Origin: Dyadobacter chenwenxiniae
GTDB taxonomy: Bacteria; Bacteroidota; Bacteroidia; Cytophagales; Spirosomataceae
Length of the DNA stretch: 64,000 nucleotides
Assembly (NCBI RefSeq): GCF_022869785.1
Contig: NZ_CP094997.1
Coordinates: forward strand, 5,332,001 to 5,396,000
Direction of reading: 5' to 3'
A model generated the notes under the pieces. The model had not been told where the DNA came from and searched no databases. It worked only from the letters and a program-made list of their open reading frames with translations. Below are positions 8,904 to 17,616 of this stretch, in pieces (position 1 is the first letter of the stretch; each line of letters begins with the position of its first letter). The translations under genes were made by a program, and so were the position numbers.

Positions 8904-9890
8904 ATGCGCCAGCGCCTTTCCATCGAAGACTACACAACCGGAATACTGGCTGGTGACCGGATCATGCTGAGCCAGGCTATTACCGTGACGGAAAGCAGGT
9001 TACCGGCGGACAAGGAACTCGCGGCGGCTATTCTCAAAGAAATCCTTCCTCATTCAGGCAACGCTTTTCGCATTGGAATAACGGGTGTTCCCGGAGTTGG
9101 GAAAAGCACTTTTATAGAATCTTTCGGCAATTATTTAACGTCCGAAGGAATGCGTGTTGCTGTGCTGGCCGTCGACCCGAGCAGCCAGAAATCCAAGGGA
9201 AGCATTTTAGGGGATAAAACGAGGATGGAAAAGCTCGCTCACAACCCTATGGCCTATATTCGGCCGTCCGCAAACGGCCTGTTTCTTGGTGGAATTGCCA
9301 AAAGCACACGTGAAATCATGTTGCTTTGTGAAGCGGCTGGCTATGATATTATCCTCATCGAGACCGTGGGCGTCGGGCAATCGGAAACATTGGTCAAAAG
9401 CATTACTGATTTTTTCCTGTTATTGATGCTCGCCGGTGCGGGCGATGAATTGCAGGGAATTAAGAAGGGAATTATGGAAATGGCGGATGCCATCGCAATC
9501 AATAAAGCGGACGGCGATAATGTTATGGCGGTTAATCACGCAATCTCCGCTTATCAGAATGCATTGCATTTGTTTCCAAAATCAGAATCGGGTTTTCTTA
9601 CGAAAGTGCTTCCTTGCTCGGCACTAATGGAAAACGGCATGGATATAATCTGGGCGCTCATTCAGGAATATGAGCAGGTGACGCGCGCAAATGGTTTTTT
9701 TCATCAAAACAGGCAAAAACAAAACATCAACTGGATGCACGATCAGATCAGGGAGGCGCTAGATGATTTGTTTTATGGCGATCCGAAGGTGAAAACCAAG
9801 TTGCAGGAGCTTGAACATTCAGTTAAAGAAGGAAAAGAGCTTCCCGGATCAGCAGCACAGGATTTGCTGGATGTTTTTTTGACCAAATAA
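8904..9890 (+). CDS. meaB: MeaB/ArgK-type GTPase (methylmalonyl-CoA mutase chaperone)
   Basis: MeaB is a G3E-family GTPase that protects and reloads adenosylcobalamin-dependent methylmalonyl-CoA mutase. The 328-residue protein has the P-loop GVPGVGKST at 61-69, the switch region AVDPSSQKSKGSILGDKTRM, ETVGVGQSE, and NKADGDN as the G4 motif. The C-terminal helices (residues ~260-328) match the dimerisation arm. The mutase genes are not in the window, so it stands apart from its client. The ATG follows 137 bases of divergent intergenic DNA shared with the M1 peptidase. Confidence 0.92.
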   Translation: MRQRLSIEDYTTGILAGDRIMLSQAITVTESRLPADKELAAAILKEILPHSGNAFRIGITGVPGVGKSTFIESFGNYLTSEGMRVAVLAVDPSSQKSKGSILGDKTRMEKLAHNPMAYIRPSANGLFLGGIAKSTREIMLLCEAAGYDIILIETVGVGQSETLVKSITDFFLLLMLAGAGDELQGIKKGIMEMADAIAINKADGDNVMAVNHAISAYQNALHLFPKSESGFLTKVLPCSALMENGMDIIWALIQEYEQVTRANGFFHQNRQKQNINWMHDQIREALDDLFYGDPKVKTKLQELEHSVKEGKELPGSAAQDLLDVFLTK

Positions 9891-9952
9891 ATCGTTAATG
9901 CCTCATTTTCAGCTTCAAGTATCAATTCGTCACGTTAACATATAAAAATTTC

Positions 9953-9980
9953 TTGCAAAAACATTTTTCCGGTAAGTTTG
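9953..9980 (+). promoter_or_regulatory. Bacteroidota-type promoter for the 10030 lipoprotein
   Basis: TTG at 9953-9955, 17 bases, then TAAGTTTG at 9973-9980. This matches the published Flavobacterium/Bacteroides consensus (TTG, 17-23 bases, TAnnTTTG) exactly. A start site near 9987 would leave a leader of about 43 bases before the ATG. Confidence 0.65.
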
Positions 9981-10029
9981 GACGTTAGACTTAACGATAT
10001 ACGAAACTAAACAACGATTTCAGTCAGCT

Positions 10030-10509
10030 ATGAAAATTTACGCAGTATTAAGCAAACTTACCCTCTTGACTTTCATGATTATGGCTTTCGTCGTAACGGC
10101 TTGTAAGGACGATGACGAGAATCCGGCCCCACAAGTGGATGACAATCCGATCGTCGGAACCTGGCAATTGACCTCTGTGTCTGCTGAAACTCCCGGAACA
10201 ATTCCACAATTGGCTCAATTAGCGGGAGCTGCGCCCTGTTATCTTGATTTAAAACTTACTTTCAAATCAGATAATACATTGACCACTGCTGACTGTCCTA
10301 TTGCCGTCCTTGCCATTAGTGCAATTGCGCCAGTAGGAGATGGTTCAACATGGAAAGTGAATGGAGATGTGCTAAACCTTAAAAGCGGCACTACGGCAAA
10401 GGATTTCAAATTCACACAGACACCAACTGAGCTTACTGTAGTTGCTAACACAGAAGTTGATGCAACAAAACCTGCGGTGAATGCGCTGTTGAAATTTAAG
10501 AAGCTATAA
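10030..10509 (+). CDS. Small lipocalin-like lipoprotein
   Basis: A 159-residue exported lipoprotein: the N-terminal hydrophobic segment ends in a lipobox-like VVTAC (Cys25), followed by an acidic, Pro-rich tether (KDDDENPAPQVDD). The rest begins NPIVGTWQLTSVS and alternates beta strands, the pattern of Bacteroidota lipocalin-like/DUF5004-type proteins that fold as a small barrel. Asp residues after the +1 Cys are common in surface-exposed Bacteroidota lipoproteins, so outer-membrane display is possible. The ligand is unknown. It is a single gene with its own promoter and terminator. Confidence 0.7.
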   Translation: MKIYAVLSKLTLLTFMIMAFVVTACKDDDENPAPQVDDNPIVGTWQLTSVSAETPGTIPQLAQLAGAAPCYLDLKLTFKSDNTLTTADCPIAVLAISAIAPVGDGSTWKVNGDVLNLKSGTTAKDFKFTQTPTELTVVANTEVDATKPAVNALLKFKKL

Positions 10510-10527
10510 ATAAGCCTGATACAACTC

Positions 10528-10562
10528 AAAATGCCCTGCCTTTAAAGGCAGGGCATTTTTTT
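10528..10562. terminator. Bidirectional terminator
   Basis: Hairpin AAAATGCCCTGCC / GGCAGGGCATTTT with loop TTTAAA, followed by a T run. It lies between the convergent lipocalin-like and SnoaL-like genes. Confidence 0.88.
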
Positions 10563-10996
10563 TATCCACTGGTGTGGTCGCAGATCACCACCCATTTGCC
10601 ATTTATTTTCTTCCAGAGCAATGTATAATGTCCCTCCAAATCCCCTTTTTCCGGCCGGGTAAGATGAAATTTCCCTACCAGAAATGCCACGTCCTTACCT
10701 GGAAACGTGAGATTTAAATAAGTAAATTTCAGTGTTCCCATAGTCGCCCGGTCCGGGTAACGCTTCAAATAACCTTCGTGCGTGGCTTTGTAGCCGTAAG
10801 TTATGCCGGCCTTTCCGACGAACATAAGCGAGTCCGATTCCCAGTAACCATTCATAAACGAATCGATGTCGCCGCGGTTCCAATCGGCCATTTGCCTGTC
10901 CATCGTTGCGTAAATCGTTTCTTTGTCTTTGGGAGACTGCGCTTTTGCGAAAAGCGAAATCGTGATCAGGATGAGCGTAAAGAGCCGGTTTCTCAT
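10562..10996 (-). CDS. Secreted NTF2/SnoaL-like (DUF4440) protein
   Basis: A 144-residue protein with a cleavable signal peptide (MRNRLFTLILITISLFAKAQ) and a DUF4440/SnoaL-type cone fold. The typical elements are ATMDRQMADWNRGDIDSFMNGY near the mature N-terminus and a C-terminal GHYTLLWKKINGKWVVICDH strand. Such proteins often bind small ligands, and enzymatic roles are not assured. The frame stays open upstream to 11083, but the signal peptide puts the true start at 10996. The stop codon touches the preceding terminator. Confidence 0.75.
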   Translation of the reverse strand: MRNRLFTLILITISLFAKAQSPKDKETIYATMDRQMADWNRGDIDSFMNGYWESDSLMFVGKAGITYGYKATHEGYLKRYPDRATMGTLKFTYLNLTFPGKDVAFLVGKFHLTRPEKGDLEGHYTLLWKKINGKWVVICDHTSG

Positions 10997-11098
10997 AATT
11001 TTTGCGGATTTTTGTAAATCGTTTCCTGATTTTAAATATACGTGAAAGAAATAAGGGAAGCGGTTGCAAGACCAAAAATCCAAATCAGAAATATCAGA

Positions 11099-11218
11099 AT
11101 GAGTAAGTTCGATGAGATATTTAAAAAGCTTGACCGTCAGAGATATCCGTTTATCGACGGGCTTTATTACTTGTTCATCATTGTTTTTCTGTTCATTTTG
11201 TTCCTATTCTTTGCCTGA
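11099..11218 (+). CDS. 39-residue small membrane protein (hypothetical)
   Basis: A short ORF runs from ATG at 11099 to TGA at 11216-11218. It begins MSKFDEIFKKLDRQRYPFID, an amphipathic, charged stretch, and ends in one very hydrophobic helix of about 17 residues rich in Phe, Leu and Ile. It closes three bases before the GTG of the lipid kinase, so co-translation is plausible. The composition looks like a real single-pass membrane peptide rather than random frame. I know no family for it and make no functional claim. Confidence 0.5.
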   Translation: MSKFDEIFKKLDRQRYPFIDGLYYLFIIVFLFILFLFFA

Positions 11219-11221
11219 CCT

Positions 11222-12100
11222 GTGAGCAAGCCTTCCTATTTGTTTATTTTAAATCCCAACTCCGGCACTTCAATTGGTAGAAACGCTAGTGAGGTGCAGC
11301 AAACAATTGAATCGTTTGCTAAGAAAAACGGAGCCGAGGCAATAATGCTTTTTACAGAGGAAAGGGCTCACGCTACAACATTAGTGAAAGAAAACCTGGA
11401 TTTGCAGCCCTGGAAGGCCATTGTGGCAGTGGGCGGTGACGGAACAGTGAATGAGATCGCCCAGCCGCTTGTGAACACGGAGCAGCCCATCGGCATTATT
11501 CCGCTCGGCTCAGGCAATGGGCTGGCGCGCCATTTGGGCATTCCGCTTACCTTGGAAGCGTCATTAACGAGGCTTTTTGAAGGAAGAATAACAACCATTG
11601 ACAGCGCCCAAATCAACGACATTCCATTTTTCTGCACAGCGGGAATGGGTTTCGACGCCTATGTCGGGCATTTGTTCAGTCAACAAAATCAGCGGGGATT
11701 GGCGACTTACATTAACGTTTCGTTTCAGTCGTATTGGAGTTATAAGCCGCAGACTTTTACACTGAATGGCGTAAAAACAGATGCGTTTTCATTGTCGTTT
11801 GCCAATGCCGGTCAATTTGGGAATAATGCCTGGGTTGCGCCTCAGGCCAACTTACAGGACGGTCTGCTGGATGTTTGCACCATTAAGCCATTCCCCAAAT
11901 GGTATGGCTCATCTTTGGCATACCAACTTTTCACCAAGCAAATGAAGGCGTCCCGTTACGTTGACTACCAGCATATGACCGAAGCCGTGGTTGAAACACA
12001 AGCGCCGCCCATGATACATTACGACGGTGAGCCATTTCAGCTTGATACAACGAGGATAGAAGTTAAAATAAAACCGCAGAGCCTGCGAGTAATTGTCTGA
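11222..12100 (+). CDS. Diacylglycerol/lipid kinase (YegS/DgkB-like)
   Basis: A 292-residue member of the DAGK catalytic family, soluble, which would phosphorylate diacylglycerol or a related lipid to recycle it into phospholipid synthesis. The nucleotide-binding motif GGDGTVNEIA is at 71-80, with IIPLGSGNGLARHLGIP just after. FILNPNSGT at the N-terminus is also typical. A GTG start at 11222 follows the stop of the 39-residue membrane ORF. The stop codon overlaps the next ATG (TGATG), so translation with the SUI1 gene is coupled. Confidence 0.87.
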   Translation: MSKPSYLFILNPNSGTSIGRNASEVQQTIESFAKKNGAEAIMLFTEERAHATTLVKENLDLQPWKAIVAVGGDGTVNEIAQPLVNTEQPIGIIPLGSGNGLARHLGIPLTLEASLTRLFEGRITTIDSAQINDIPFFCTAGMGFDAYVGHLFSQQNQRGLATYINVSFQSYWSYKPQTFTLNGVKTDAFSLSFANAGQFGNNAWVAPQANLQDGLLDVCTIKPFPKWYGSSLAYQLFTKQMKASRYVDYQHMTEAVVETQAPPMIHYDGEPFQLDTTRIEVKIKPQSLRVIV

Positions 12101-12435
12101 TGTCAAAAAAGAACCGCACAGGAGTCATCTATTCCACAAACCCCGACTTCGAATACACTGATGCCGGAGCCGACGAACCGGATACTTTACCGCCCGCGCA
12201 GCAAGACCTGAGGATCTGGCTGGATCGCAAAGGAGGCGGAAAGGTGACCACGATAGTAAAAGGATTCATTGGAACCAATGCAGATATGGAAACATTGGGC
12301 AAACAACTAAAAACCCTTTGCGGAAGCGGCGGAACCGTGAAAGAGCAGGAAGTGCAAATCCAGGGCGATCACCGGGATAAAGTGATTAACTGGCTGGCCG
12401 GGAAGGGCTATAAGGCGAAAAAGGCGGGTGGGTAG
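12100..12435 (+). CDS. SUI1/eIF1-like translation factor (YciH family)
   Basis: A 111-residue protein with an N-terminal disordered stretch and a SUI1 fold from about residue 45: LDRKGGGKVTTIVKGF, then LGKQLKTLCGSGGTVKEQEVQIQGDHRDKV. Bacterial YciH-type proteins are thought to tune start-codon fidelity, by analogy with eIF1. Translation is coupled to the lipid kinase by a one-base overlap. The stop at 12433-12435 is followed directly by the palindromic repeat cluster. Confidence 0.88.
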   Translation: MSKKNRTGVIYSTNPDFEYTDAGADEPDTLPPAQQDLRIWLDRKGGGKVTTIVKGFIGTNADMETLGKQLKTLCGSGGTVKEQEVQIQGDHRDKVINWLAGKGYKAKKAGG

Positions 12436-12536
12436 TGCCCCTAAATCCCCTGAAGGGGACTTTACATGCCCCTAAATCCCCTAAAGGGGACTTTACATAG
12501 TTTGATGGAAAAGTCCCCTTTAGGGGATTTAGGGGC
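12436..12536. repeat. Palindromic repeat cluster (two direct, one inverted unit)
   Basis: Two tandem 31-base units (12436-12466 and 12467-12497) differ at one base and contain GCCCCTAAATCCCCT followed by AAGGGGACTTTACA. A third copy, 12511-12536, is inverted. The second and third units form a perfect 26-27 base-pair hairpin with a loop of about 17 bases, and each unit also holds an internal CCCCTnAAGGGG palindrome. It lies between convergent genes, so it may double as a terminator; it resembles dispersed REP-like elements. Confidence 0.75.
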
Positions 12537-12543
12537 AGAAGAG

Positions 12544-12993
12544 TCAAAGGACCTTATTCGTATCTATATCCGTCGGTGCGGGGAGATTCGACGGTGGGGG
12601 CTGGGGCAACTGGTTTGAACGTACGTTTTCCAGCACTTCCACATTGGTCACAAAATATTTGGTATCACCATTCCAAGGCAGGGTAAAGAACTTCTCTTCG
12701 TAAGTTAATGAAACGCGTTGTCCGTTTTTGATTGCTTCTTCCAATTTGGCAATGGCGTCTTTGTTTTTGGCGCTAACTGAAAATACCCACTCCGAGGAAT
12801 TCATTGTGCCGTCGCCTTCATAGAGGCCACCCATTCTCAGCTCGCCTTCATATGTTTTGAACAAATAACCTTTGTTGCTCAGTTTTGTAATAAACCCTCC
12901 GCGTTTCCCTTCGCTATAATAGCCGAAAGTGAGGTAATAAAGGATTCCGAAAATAATCGCCAGAAATATGGCAAATATGACCCATTTACGCAT
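12544..12993 (-). CDS. Conserved membrane-anchored protein, function unknown
   Basis: A 149-residue protein with an N-terminal membrane helix (residues 5-22) and a soluble beta-rich domain (GGFITKLSNKGYLFKTYEGELRMGG...). This layout recalls a small Bacteroidota family that is often misnamed in databases; I do not trust any enzymatic label. The tail is Pro-rich. It lies downstream of the permease on the same strand, 66 bases away, so co-transcription is possible. Residues with obvious catalytic roles are absent. Confidence 0.6.
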   Translation of the reverse strand: MRKWVIFAIFLAIIFGILYYLTFGYYSEGKRGGFITKLSNKGYLFKTYEGELRMGGLYEGDGTMNSSEWVFSVSAKNKDAIAKLEEAIKNGQRVSLTYEEKFFTLPWNGDTKYFVTNVEVLENVRSNQLPQPPPSNLPAPTDIDTNKVL

Positions 12994-13059
12994 AACAGTG
13001 TTTTTCTGAGTTTATTGATAGCAGCGAACTTCGCAAAACGGATTGATTATTCCTAGTTA

Positions 13060-14301
13060 TTATTTCGCGCGGATCGCAATAACCGGGTCCATGCGTGCAG
13101 CAAGCATTGCGGGAACAATTCCGGACAGCACGCCAATAACACTCGAAACGCCCAGCCCAAGAATAATGTTGCCTGGTGTCAGCAGGATTTGCAATGAGCC
13201 CATCGGCATGAACGATAGGAGAAAGACTAAAAATATGCCCACCAAACCACCTACCAAACTGAGCATAACAGCCTCGAAAAGAAACTGGAACAGGATTGAA
13301 TAATTTTTTGCCCCCAGTGATTTTTGAATGCCAATCAGATTGGTTCTCTCTTTCACCGATACAAACATGATGTTCGCAATCCCAAATCCTCCCACTAATA
13401 TGGAGAAGCTGCCGATCACCCAACCAGCAATCGTCAGCACGGCAAAAAGCTGACCGATTGCCTCTGCTGCCGCTTCGGGACGATTCAGGGAAAAATTGCT
13501 GCCGTCGCGCGGCTTAATGCCTCTTTTGGTGCGCATCAAGCCCGTAATTTCGGCTTCCACTTCTTTCATTCCCTCATCTTCTGGAAAGCCTTTCACCACA
13601 ATGTCCGCACTGCGCCGGCCGGATTGAAAGAGTTTTGAGAAAGAAGCAAATGGAATAATGCAGTTCTTATCCGGACTTCCGCCAAAATCCACAAGGCTTT
13701 CACCCTTCCGGACCTGGACGCCAACGATTGTAAATTTGTTTCCTGCAAGCTTGAATGTTTTGCCAATCGCATCTTGCCCCGGAAAAAGCGCCGCAGCGAT
13801 ATCTGCTCCAACGATAGCAACATTGCGTGCATTATTCGTTTCAAGTGGGATAAAATAACGTCCATCCTGAATGGGAATATCTGAAATTTGATTGTACTCG
13901 TAAGAAACGCCCTGAATTTGTGCGACAATGCTGTTGGAGCCATTTTTCAATGTGGTGCTTCCCCGAAAATCCATTACAGCCACGGCGCTGGCGCTCTCGA
14001 GATTTTCGTAAAGGAATTTGTATTCTGCGTAGGTAGGCTCCGGCCACTGAAAATATTTCCACCACTGATATTCGCCTCCAAACCCCCAGGGCCACTTTTG
14101 AACATAGATAACCTTATCGCCGATGAAGCTCATGCTGTCTTTAATGCTGCGTTCAAGGGAATCAACAATGGTAAAAACGGCAACAATGGCAAAAATGCCT
14201 ACGGTCACGCCCAGGAGCGATAAAATTGTCCTGGTAATGTTGGATTTGAGGGCCTGCCAGGCAAAACGAAAACTTTCTAAAACCTGCCGTAAAAATTTCA
14301 T
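13060..14301 (-). CDS. MacB-like ABC transporter permease (FtsX fold)
   Basis: A 413-residue permease of the MacB/FtsX type. The N-terminus (FRFAWQALKSNITRTILSLLGVTVGIFAIV) is the classic first transmembrane helix. A periplasmic MacB-type core domain spans about residues 50-280 and includes GRYFIPLETNNARNVAIVGADIA. Three C-terminal helices follow (FSILVGGFGIANIM, near 295; VGGLVGIFLVFLL; and a last one near 385). ATG codons exist at 14328 and 14301; the latter gives the family-like start. No ATPase gene is adjacent, so the partner must be elsewhere. Confidence 0.85.
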   Translation of the reverse strand: MKFLRQVLESFRFAWQALKSNITRTILSLLGVTVGIFAIVAVFTIVDSLERSIKDSMSFIGDKVIYVQKWPWGFGGEYQWWKYFQWPEPTYAEYKFLYENLESASAVAVMDFRGSTTLKNGSNSIVAQIQGVSYEYNQISDIPIQDGRYFIPLETNNARNVAIVGADIAAALFPGQDAIGKTFKLAGNKFTIVGVQVRKGESLVDFGGSPDKNCIIPFASFSKLFQSGRRSADIVVKGFPEDEGMKEVEAEITGLMRTKRGIKPRDGSNFSLNRPEAAAEAIGQLFAVLTIAGWVIGSFSILVGGFGIANIMFVSVKERTNLIGIQKSLGAKNYSILFQFLFEAVMLSLVGGLVGIFLVFLLSFMPMGSLQILLTPGNIILGLGVSSVIGVLSGIVPAMLAARMDPVIAIRAK

Positions 14302-14445
14302 AGCCTTCGGATATAATGTTTCTTTCAAAATCCTTTCAAACCAAAAGTTAAGTTTAAAGTATCAGGCTTAGAAATAAATTGTTACAAATGGCAAGATAAA
14401 GTGATTGATTTGATAAATTACAAACTGAATTATAACACTCCTATA

Positions 14446-16212
14446 ATGACATTACGCTACAAGCTCGCATGTATTATCTGTACTTTACCGGGATTTCTGG
14501 CCGCGCAAAATCCTGTCCGGGAGTCGACCGGATTCTACCAGTTCCTCTCCGATGATCCCAATCAGAAACCATTTTTTAATGACAGGCCAGGCACCATCGC
14601 AAAAAATGGCATGGTGGCGACAGCCCATCCCGATGCTTCGAAAGTGGGTGTCGAAATATTAAAAGCCGGGGGCAATGCAGTAGACGCTGCTGTTGCGGTG
14701 CAGTTTGCATTAGCAGTTGTGCATCCTTCCGCGGGAAATCTGGGCGGCGGCGGATTTTTAGTATTGAGAGATAAAACGGGTAAAAGTTACAGCATCGATT
14801 TTCGCGAAAAGGCGCCCGCAAAGGGCCATGCGGACATGTATTTAGATAAAGATGGCAACGTAATCCCCAACTCCAGCATACTTGGCCGCCTTGCGTCGGG
14901 CGTACCGGGATCAGTCGCGGGCATGGCGGAAGCGCACGCCAAACACGGAAAACTACCCTGGAAACAGCTTCTTCAACCTGCTATTGATCTTGCCGAAAAG
15001 GGCGTAGTACAAACGGAAAGGGAAGCCCGTGGACTGAACGCTGTAAAAAAGGACATTTCAGAACTGAATCCTGGCACAAAATATTTCATTAACCCAACCG
15101 GAAAAGACTGGGCTGCCGGTGATTTGCTGGTTCAGAAAGATTTAGGCAAAGTATTACGCCGGATTCAGAAAAAGGGACACGATGGCTTCTATAAGGGAAA
15201 GACTGCCAGGCGTTTGGTTAAAGATATCAATAGAAATAAGGAGGGAATTATCAGCAAAAAAGACTTAGCCGACTACAAAGCGCAGTGGCGAGAACCGATT
15301 ACTGAAAATTATAAGGAATACAAAGTGATCACCATGGCACCGCCTTCGAGCGGAGGCGTTGCATTGTTGCAGCTTATGCGCCTCACCGAGCAACATCCAT
15401 TGCGGAAATGGGGCTGGCACAGCGATTCCACCATTCAGGTTATGATCGAAGCGGAACGCCGGGTTTACGCCGACCGTGCCAAATTTCTCGGCGATCCTGA
15501 TTTTGTAAAGGTGCCCGTAGAAACCCTGATCAGCAAGGATTATCTGAGCAAGCGATGGAACGATTTTAATTGGGACAAAGCCACTGATAGCAAGAACATT
15601 AGTGGGGGCGTTTTCCCGGGATATGAAAGTTTGGAAACCACACATTTTTCCATTGTCGACAAAGAAGGCAATGCAGTATCCCTCACGACAACATTAAATG
15701 GCGGCTACGGAAGCCGGGTTGTGATCAAAGGCGGCGGGTTTTTTATGAATAATGAAATGGATGATTTCAGCGTGAAAGCAGGCGCGCCCAACATGTATGG
15801 ACTGATTGGTAACAAGGCGAATGCAATTGCGCCAGGTAAAAGAATGCTTTCATCCATGACGCCAACCATCATAGAAAAAGAAGGGAAACTGCTGATGGTA
15901 GTCGGAACGCCGGGTGGATCTACCATTATCACATCCGTTTACCAAACCATTCTAAATGTGTTGGAACACGGCATGACGATGCAACAATCGGTGAATGCAT
16001 TAAAATTTCACCACCAATGGCTTCCTGATAAAACAACTTTCGAGGCCAATGCTTTCTCCGAAGGAGCCATCAGAAAGTTGCAGGATAAAGGTTACGTTCT
16101 TGAACAGCAACGGAATACAATAGGCCGCATGGACTGCATACTCGTGCTCCCCGACGGCTCATTGGAAGGAGGCTCTGATCCGAGAGGTGATGATACTAGT
16201 ATCGGGTACTAA
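14446..16212 (+). CDS. ggt: Gamma-glutamyltransferase
   Basis: GGT cleaves gamma-glutamyl bonds of glutathione and related peptides in the periplasm. This precursor is 588 residues. The N-terminus (MTLRYKLACIICTLPGFLAAQ) is a signal peptide. GGNAVDAAVAVQFALAVVHPSAGNLGGGGF is the conserved large-subunit core, and catalytic Thr398 opens TTHFS, the autoprocessing site that starts the small subunit. SSMTPTII and GTPGGSTIITSVYQ are further markers. The in-frame GTG at 14401 would add 15 unlikely residues, so 14446 is preferred. Confidence 0.92.
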   Translation: MTLRYKLACIICTLPGFLAAQNPVRESTGFYQFLSDDPNQKPFFNDRPGTIAKNGMVATAHPDASKVGVEILKAGGNAVDAAVAVQFALAVVHPSAGNLGGGGFLVLRDKTGKSYSIDFREKAPAKGHADMYLDKDGNVIPNSSILGRLASGVPGSVAGMAEAHAKHGKLPWKQLLQPAIDLAEKGVVQTEREARGLNAVKKDISELNPGTKYFINPTGKDWAAGDLLVQKDLGKVLRRIQKKGHDGFYKGKTARRLVKDINRNKEGIISKKDLADYKAQWREPITENYKEYKVITMAPPSSGGVALLQLMRLTEQHPLRKWGWHSDSTIQVMIEAERRVYADRAKFLGDPDFVKVPVETLISKDYLSKRWNDFNWDKATDSKNISGGVFPGYESLETTHFSIVDKEGNAVSLTTTLNGGYGSRVVIKGGGFFMNNEMDDFSVKAGAPNMYGLIGNKANAIAPGKRMLSSMTPTIIEKEGKLLMVVGTPGGSTIITSVYQTILNVLEHGMTMQQSVNALKFHHQWLPDKTTFEANAFSEGAIRKLQDKGYVLEQQRNTIGRMDCILVLPDGSLEGGSDPRGDDTSIGY

Positions 16213-16259
16213 TATTATAGCACTTTTGAGCGTTACTATTAAGCATTGCTTTATTTGTT

Positions 16260-17600
16260 ATGAGAAAACTTACATTCCTACTGCTATTTATATCCGTTGC
16301 GTGTTTATCCAACTGTAAAAAAGACTCAAAGGATCCTGGGCCTGACCCGGATACAAACCAGCCCTACACCCCGATCCAGTTTCTGAGATCATTTGAGGTG
16401 CCCGGTTCTGAAAAAATCACATTCGACTCCGTTACCAAAAATTATCAGATCAGCTTGCCGGAATCTTATTTTAGCAATTCCGCCGAATTGAAAATGTCGC
16501 TGAACAAAAATGTGGTGCTCATCGACAGCCTCGGAAAAGCCACAACGGATAGCACAATCACATACAATTTCAAGGGAAATCAGCCGCTGTCATTTACATT
16601 GCGTGACAAGGAGGATAAGTTTGCCGGTTCGTTTACGGTTTATTTTGAAATTGCGGGCGCACCCAAAGTGGAGTTGCTTACAAAGGCGATTACGATCAAT
16701 ACCAATGGTTTTAAGTCACCATTCAAATTTGTATCGGGAGTTGGAACAATTCCTTCCCGTCCTGGACAGACACCGCCTGTCATTAAGGCCTCCAATGCAA
16801 AAACAGGCTTTACCACCCAGACAACCTACTATCAGAATCAGGAAAATATCACGTTTGAAGACATTGAAAAGCTTGTAGGCGCTGATCCGATCAAACTGGA
16901 AGTTCTTTTTGCAGATAAGGATCCAGTTGTTTTTGAAGGAATAACATTCACCCGTGGAGAGCCATTTTCATGGATTCCGGATGCTAAATTTGTGTATTCA
17001 ACCAAAGACTCAGTTTTCGTTAGCGGAGGCTATTTCGTTTCCACATCAAAATATACTGTCAAATTTACCAGTGATTTTGTGACCACACCAGCAACGGCTT
17101 CATTGAAATTCATTAGCCCGACAAGCCTGAATTTGGAAAAATTTCCTTCCAATGTTGCCGAAGGTTCTTACCTGCTAACATTCCACGAAGGCGGGAAACT
17201 AATTGGCAAAGGCGCAATTTATGTGGCGAATACGGCTCCTAAATCCCTTGAATCTGTTTGGAAAGGCGAGTTAATGCAAGCTTTGACCAGAAACACCGAA
17301 CCATTGACCTTCAAAAAAGGGGAGACTTTTTATGCGAAGCCATCCCCCGTAGAATATGGTTCTTCCAACACTAATTTCGATGTGAAGAAACTGCCTTCGT
17401 TGCGGCTGAAAAGTGGTGCAACAACCGTTGATCTGAAACCGACATTGGCTGTTGTGAACTGGGCAACGGCGGGAGTAAGTTATCCGGTTGGAAAATACGT
17501 TGTGCCTGCAAATCTCGCGGCCGGACAATACGAAGTGATGGCTGTGTTCCCTGACAAAACCGTTTCCAAGCCGTATTGGGCAAAAATGCGCGTTAATTAA
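16260..17600 (+). CDS. Large lipoprotein, function unknown
   Basis: A 446-residue lipoprotein: hydrophobic leader and lipobox ending in LSNC (Cys19), followed by KKDSKDPGPDPD, the charged and Pro-rich tether seen in Bacteroidota surface lipoproteins. The remainder is Ser/Thr/Val-rich and looks all-beta, with several repeated-looking segments near 40-130, 130-250 and 250-440, reminiscent of immunoglobulin-like or IPT/TIG-type modules. I cannot name a family. It follows ggt by 47 bases and may share its transcript. The gene ends 16 bases before the convergent cupin gene. Confidence 0.65.
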   Translation: MRKLTFLLLFISVACLSNCKKDSKDPGPDPDTNQPYTPIQFLRSFEVPGSEKITFDSVTKNYQISLPESYFSNSAELKMSLNKNVVLIDSLGKATTDSTITYNFKGNQPLSFTLRDKEDKFAGSFTVYFEIAGAPKVELLTKAITINTNGFKSPFKFVSGVGTIPSRPGQTPPVIKASNAKTGFTTQTTYYQNQENITFEDIEKLVGADPIKLEVLFADKDPVVFEGITFTRGEPFSWIPDAKFVYSTKDSVFVSGGYFVSTSKYTVKFTSDFVTTPATASLKFISPTSLNLEKFPSNVAEGSYLLTFHEGGKLIGKGAIYVANTAPKSLESVWKGELMQALTRNTEPLTFKKGETFYAKPSPVEYGSSNTNFDVKKLPSLRLKSGATTVDLKPTLAVVNWATAGVSYPVGKYVVPANLAAGQYEVMAVFPDKTVSKPYWAKMRVN

Positions 17601-17616
17601 GGGTTCATTCACATGA

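Noticed and set aside
12436..12536. Possible CRISPR or attachment-site repeats
   Set aside because: Only three units, adjacent or inverted, with no spacers of constant length and no integrase; a REP-like or terminator role fits better.
12986..13423. 145-residue minus-strand ORF
   Set aside because: It overlaps the MacB-type permease in another frame of the same strand; the permease frame has clear transmembrane and family motifs.
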